Positions 12,880 through 13,124 of a stretch of 13,124 bases of DNA are shown in pieces; position 1 is the first letter of the stretch, and each line of letters begins with the position of its first letter. Source of the DNA: Oscillospiraceae bacterium (GTDB lineage: Bacteria; Bacillota; Clostridia; Oscillospirales; Acutalibacteraceae); the NCBI GenBank assembly GCA_902774165.1, contig CACYHJ010000171.1:1-13124 (forward strand), in the 5' to 3' direction. The translations under genes were made by a program, and so were the position numbers. The notes beneath the pieces are model-generated. The model did not search any database. It was not told the origin of the DNA and saw nothing but the letters and a program-made list of their open reading frames with translations.

Positions 12880-13124
12880 ATGGCTATTCTTGTGACCGGC
12901 GGAACCGGATATATCGGTTCCCACACCTGCGTTGAGCTTCTGAACGCGGGGTACGAAATCGTCGTTCTTGACAATTTCTGCAACAGCTCCCCGAAGGCGG
13001 CGGACCGGATCCGTCAGATTACCGGGAAGGATTTCAAAGTCTGTGAATGCGATATCCGCGACCGGGAGGGACTCAGAAAGGTCTTTGCCGCGGAGAAAAT
13101 CGACGCGGTGATCCATTTCGCCGG
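12880..13124 (+). CDS. galE: UDP-glucose 4-epimerase, N-terminal part (runs off the window)
   Basis: ATG 12880 after AAGAGGTG (12866-12873). The 81 visible residues begin MAILVTGGTGYIGSHTCVEL, the NAD-binding Rossmann motif GxxGxxG with the following SHT of GalE, then VVLDNFCNSSP and CDIRDREGLRKVF and IDAVIHFAG, each a standard GalE block. The enzyme interconverts UDP-glucose and UDP-galactose, feeding exopolysaccharide or wall glycans and galactose use. It starts 19 bases after the SpoIID-like stop with no terminator between, so the two are probably cotranscribed. Confidence 0.95.
   Translation, partial: MAILVTGGTGYIGSHTCVELLNAGYEIVVLDNFCNSSPKAADRIRQITGKDFKVCECDIRDREGLRKVFAAEKIDAVIHFA

Overview
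The window reads as a moderately GC-rich chromosomal segment of an endospore-lineage Firmicute, most likely a gut-type Clostridia/Oscillospirales relative. The signs are a dockerin-transglutaminase, class B sortases, a SpoIID/LytB-type protein, a tiny Gly/Cys-rich membrane protein, AGGAGG-type ribosome binding sites and Clostridia-like lipoproteins. I cannot name genus or species. Nothing looks like a phage or plasmid; the unusual content is small repeats, rearranged genes and degenerate enzymes.

Layout. (1) 2-145: C-terminal end of TrpB. (2) 172-1459: a secreted dockerin / Cys-pair / transglutaminase protein broken by a frameshift near 805-817. (3) 1524-2450: secreted alpha/beta hydrolase. 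(4) 2451-3076: no intact gene. It holds two related hairpin repeats, a 188-bp MITE-like element, terminator hairpins and a truncated duplicate of the neighbouring small gene; together these look like a tandem duplication into which the MITE inserted. (5) 3077-3196 (-): 39-aa small membrane protein. (6) 6874 down to 3262 (-): a tight four-gene operon, DedA/VTT membrane protein, lipoprotein, GDPD-like membrane protein lacking key catalytic residues, and a YhhN-family protein. It is driven by a good promoter at 6917-6945 overlapped by a perfect palindrome. (7) 7113-11342 (+): CinA-type amidohydrolase, sortase 1 (damaged), sortase 2 (intact), and a diverged CinA-fold protein, closely spaced. A second MITE copy (11350-11510) and a strong terminator (11518-11562) follow. 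(8) 11592-12860: a SpoIID-like protein whose conserved blocks are circularly permuted. (9) 12880-end: GalE N-terminus.

The main things to look at: the first sortase gene loses its catalytic-cysteine segment, which is replaced in place by about 120 bp encoding an ACT domain of the PheB type, with the true sortase C-terminus left behind in another frame; the SpoIID block order is permuted; two MITE copies carry 15-bp terminal inverted repeats and 4-bp target duplications, and the window itself supplies a paralogous empty site; and two pseudoenzyme-like proteins (GDPD-like and CinA-like) sit in operons with envelope functions. The genes in common are envelope-facing: sortases, a wall-hydrolase-like SpoIID protein, a lipoprotein and membrane-lipid families. 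No protein in the window carries a visible C-terminal sorting signal, so sortase substrates must be elsewhere. All similarity statements are by eye from motif knowledge; no database search was run.
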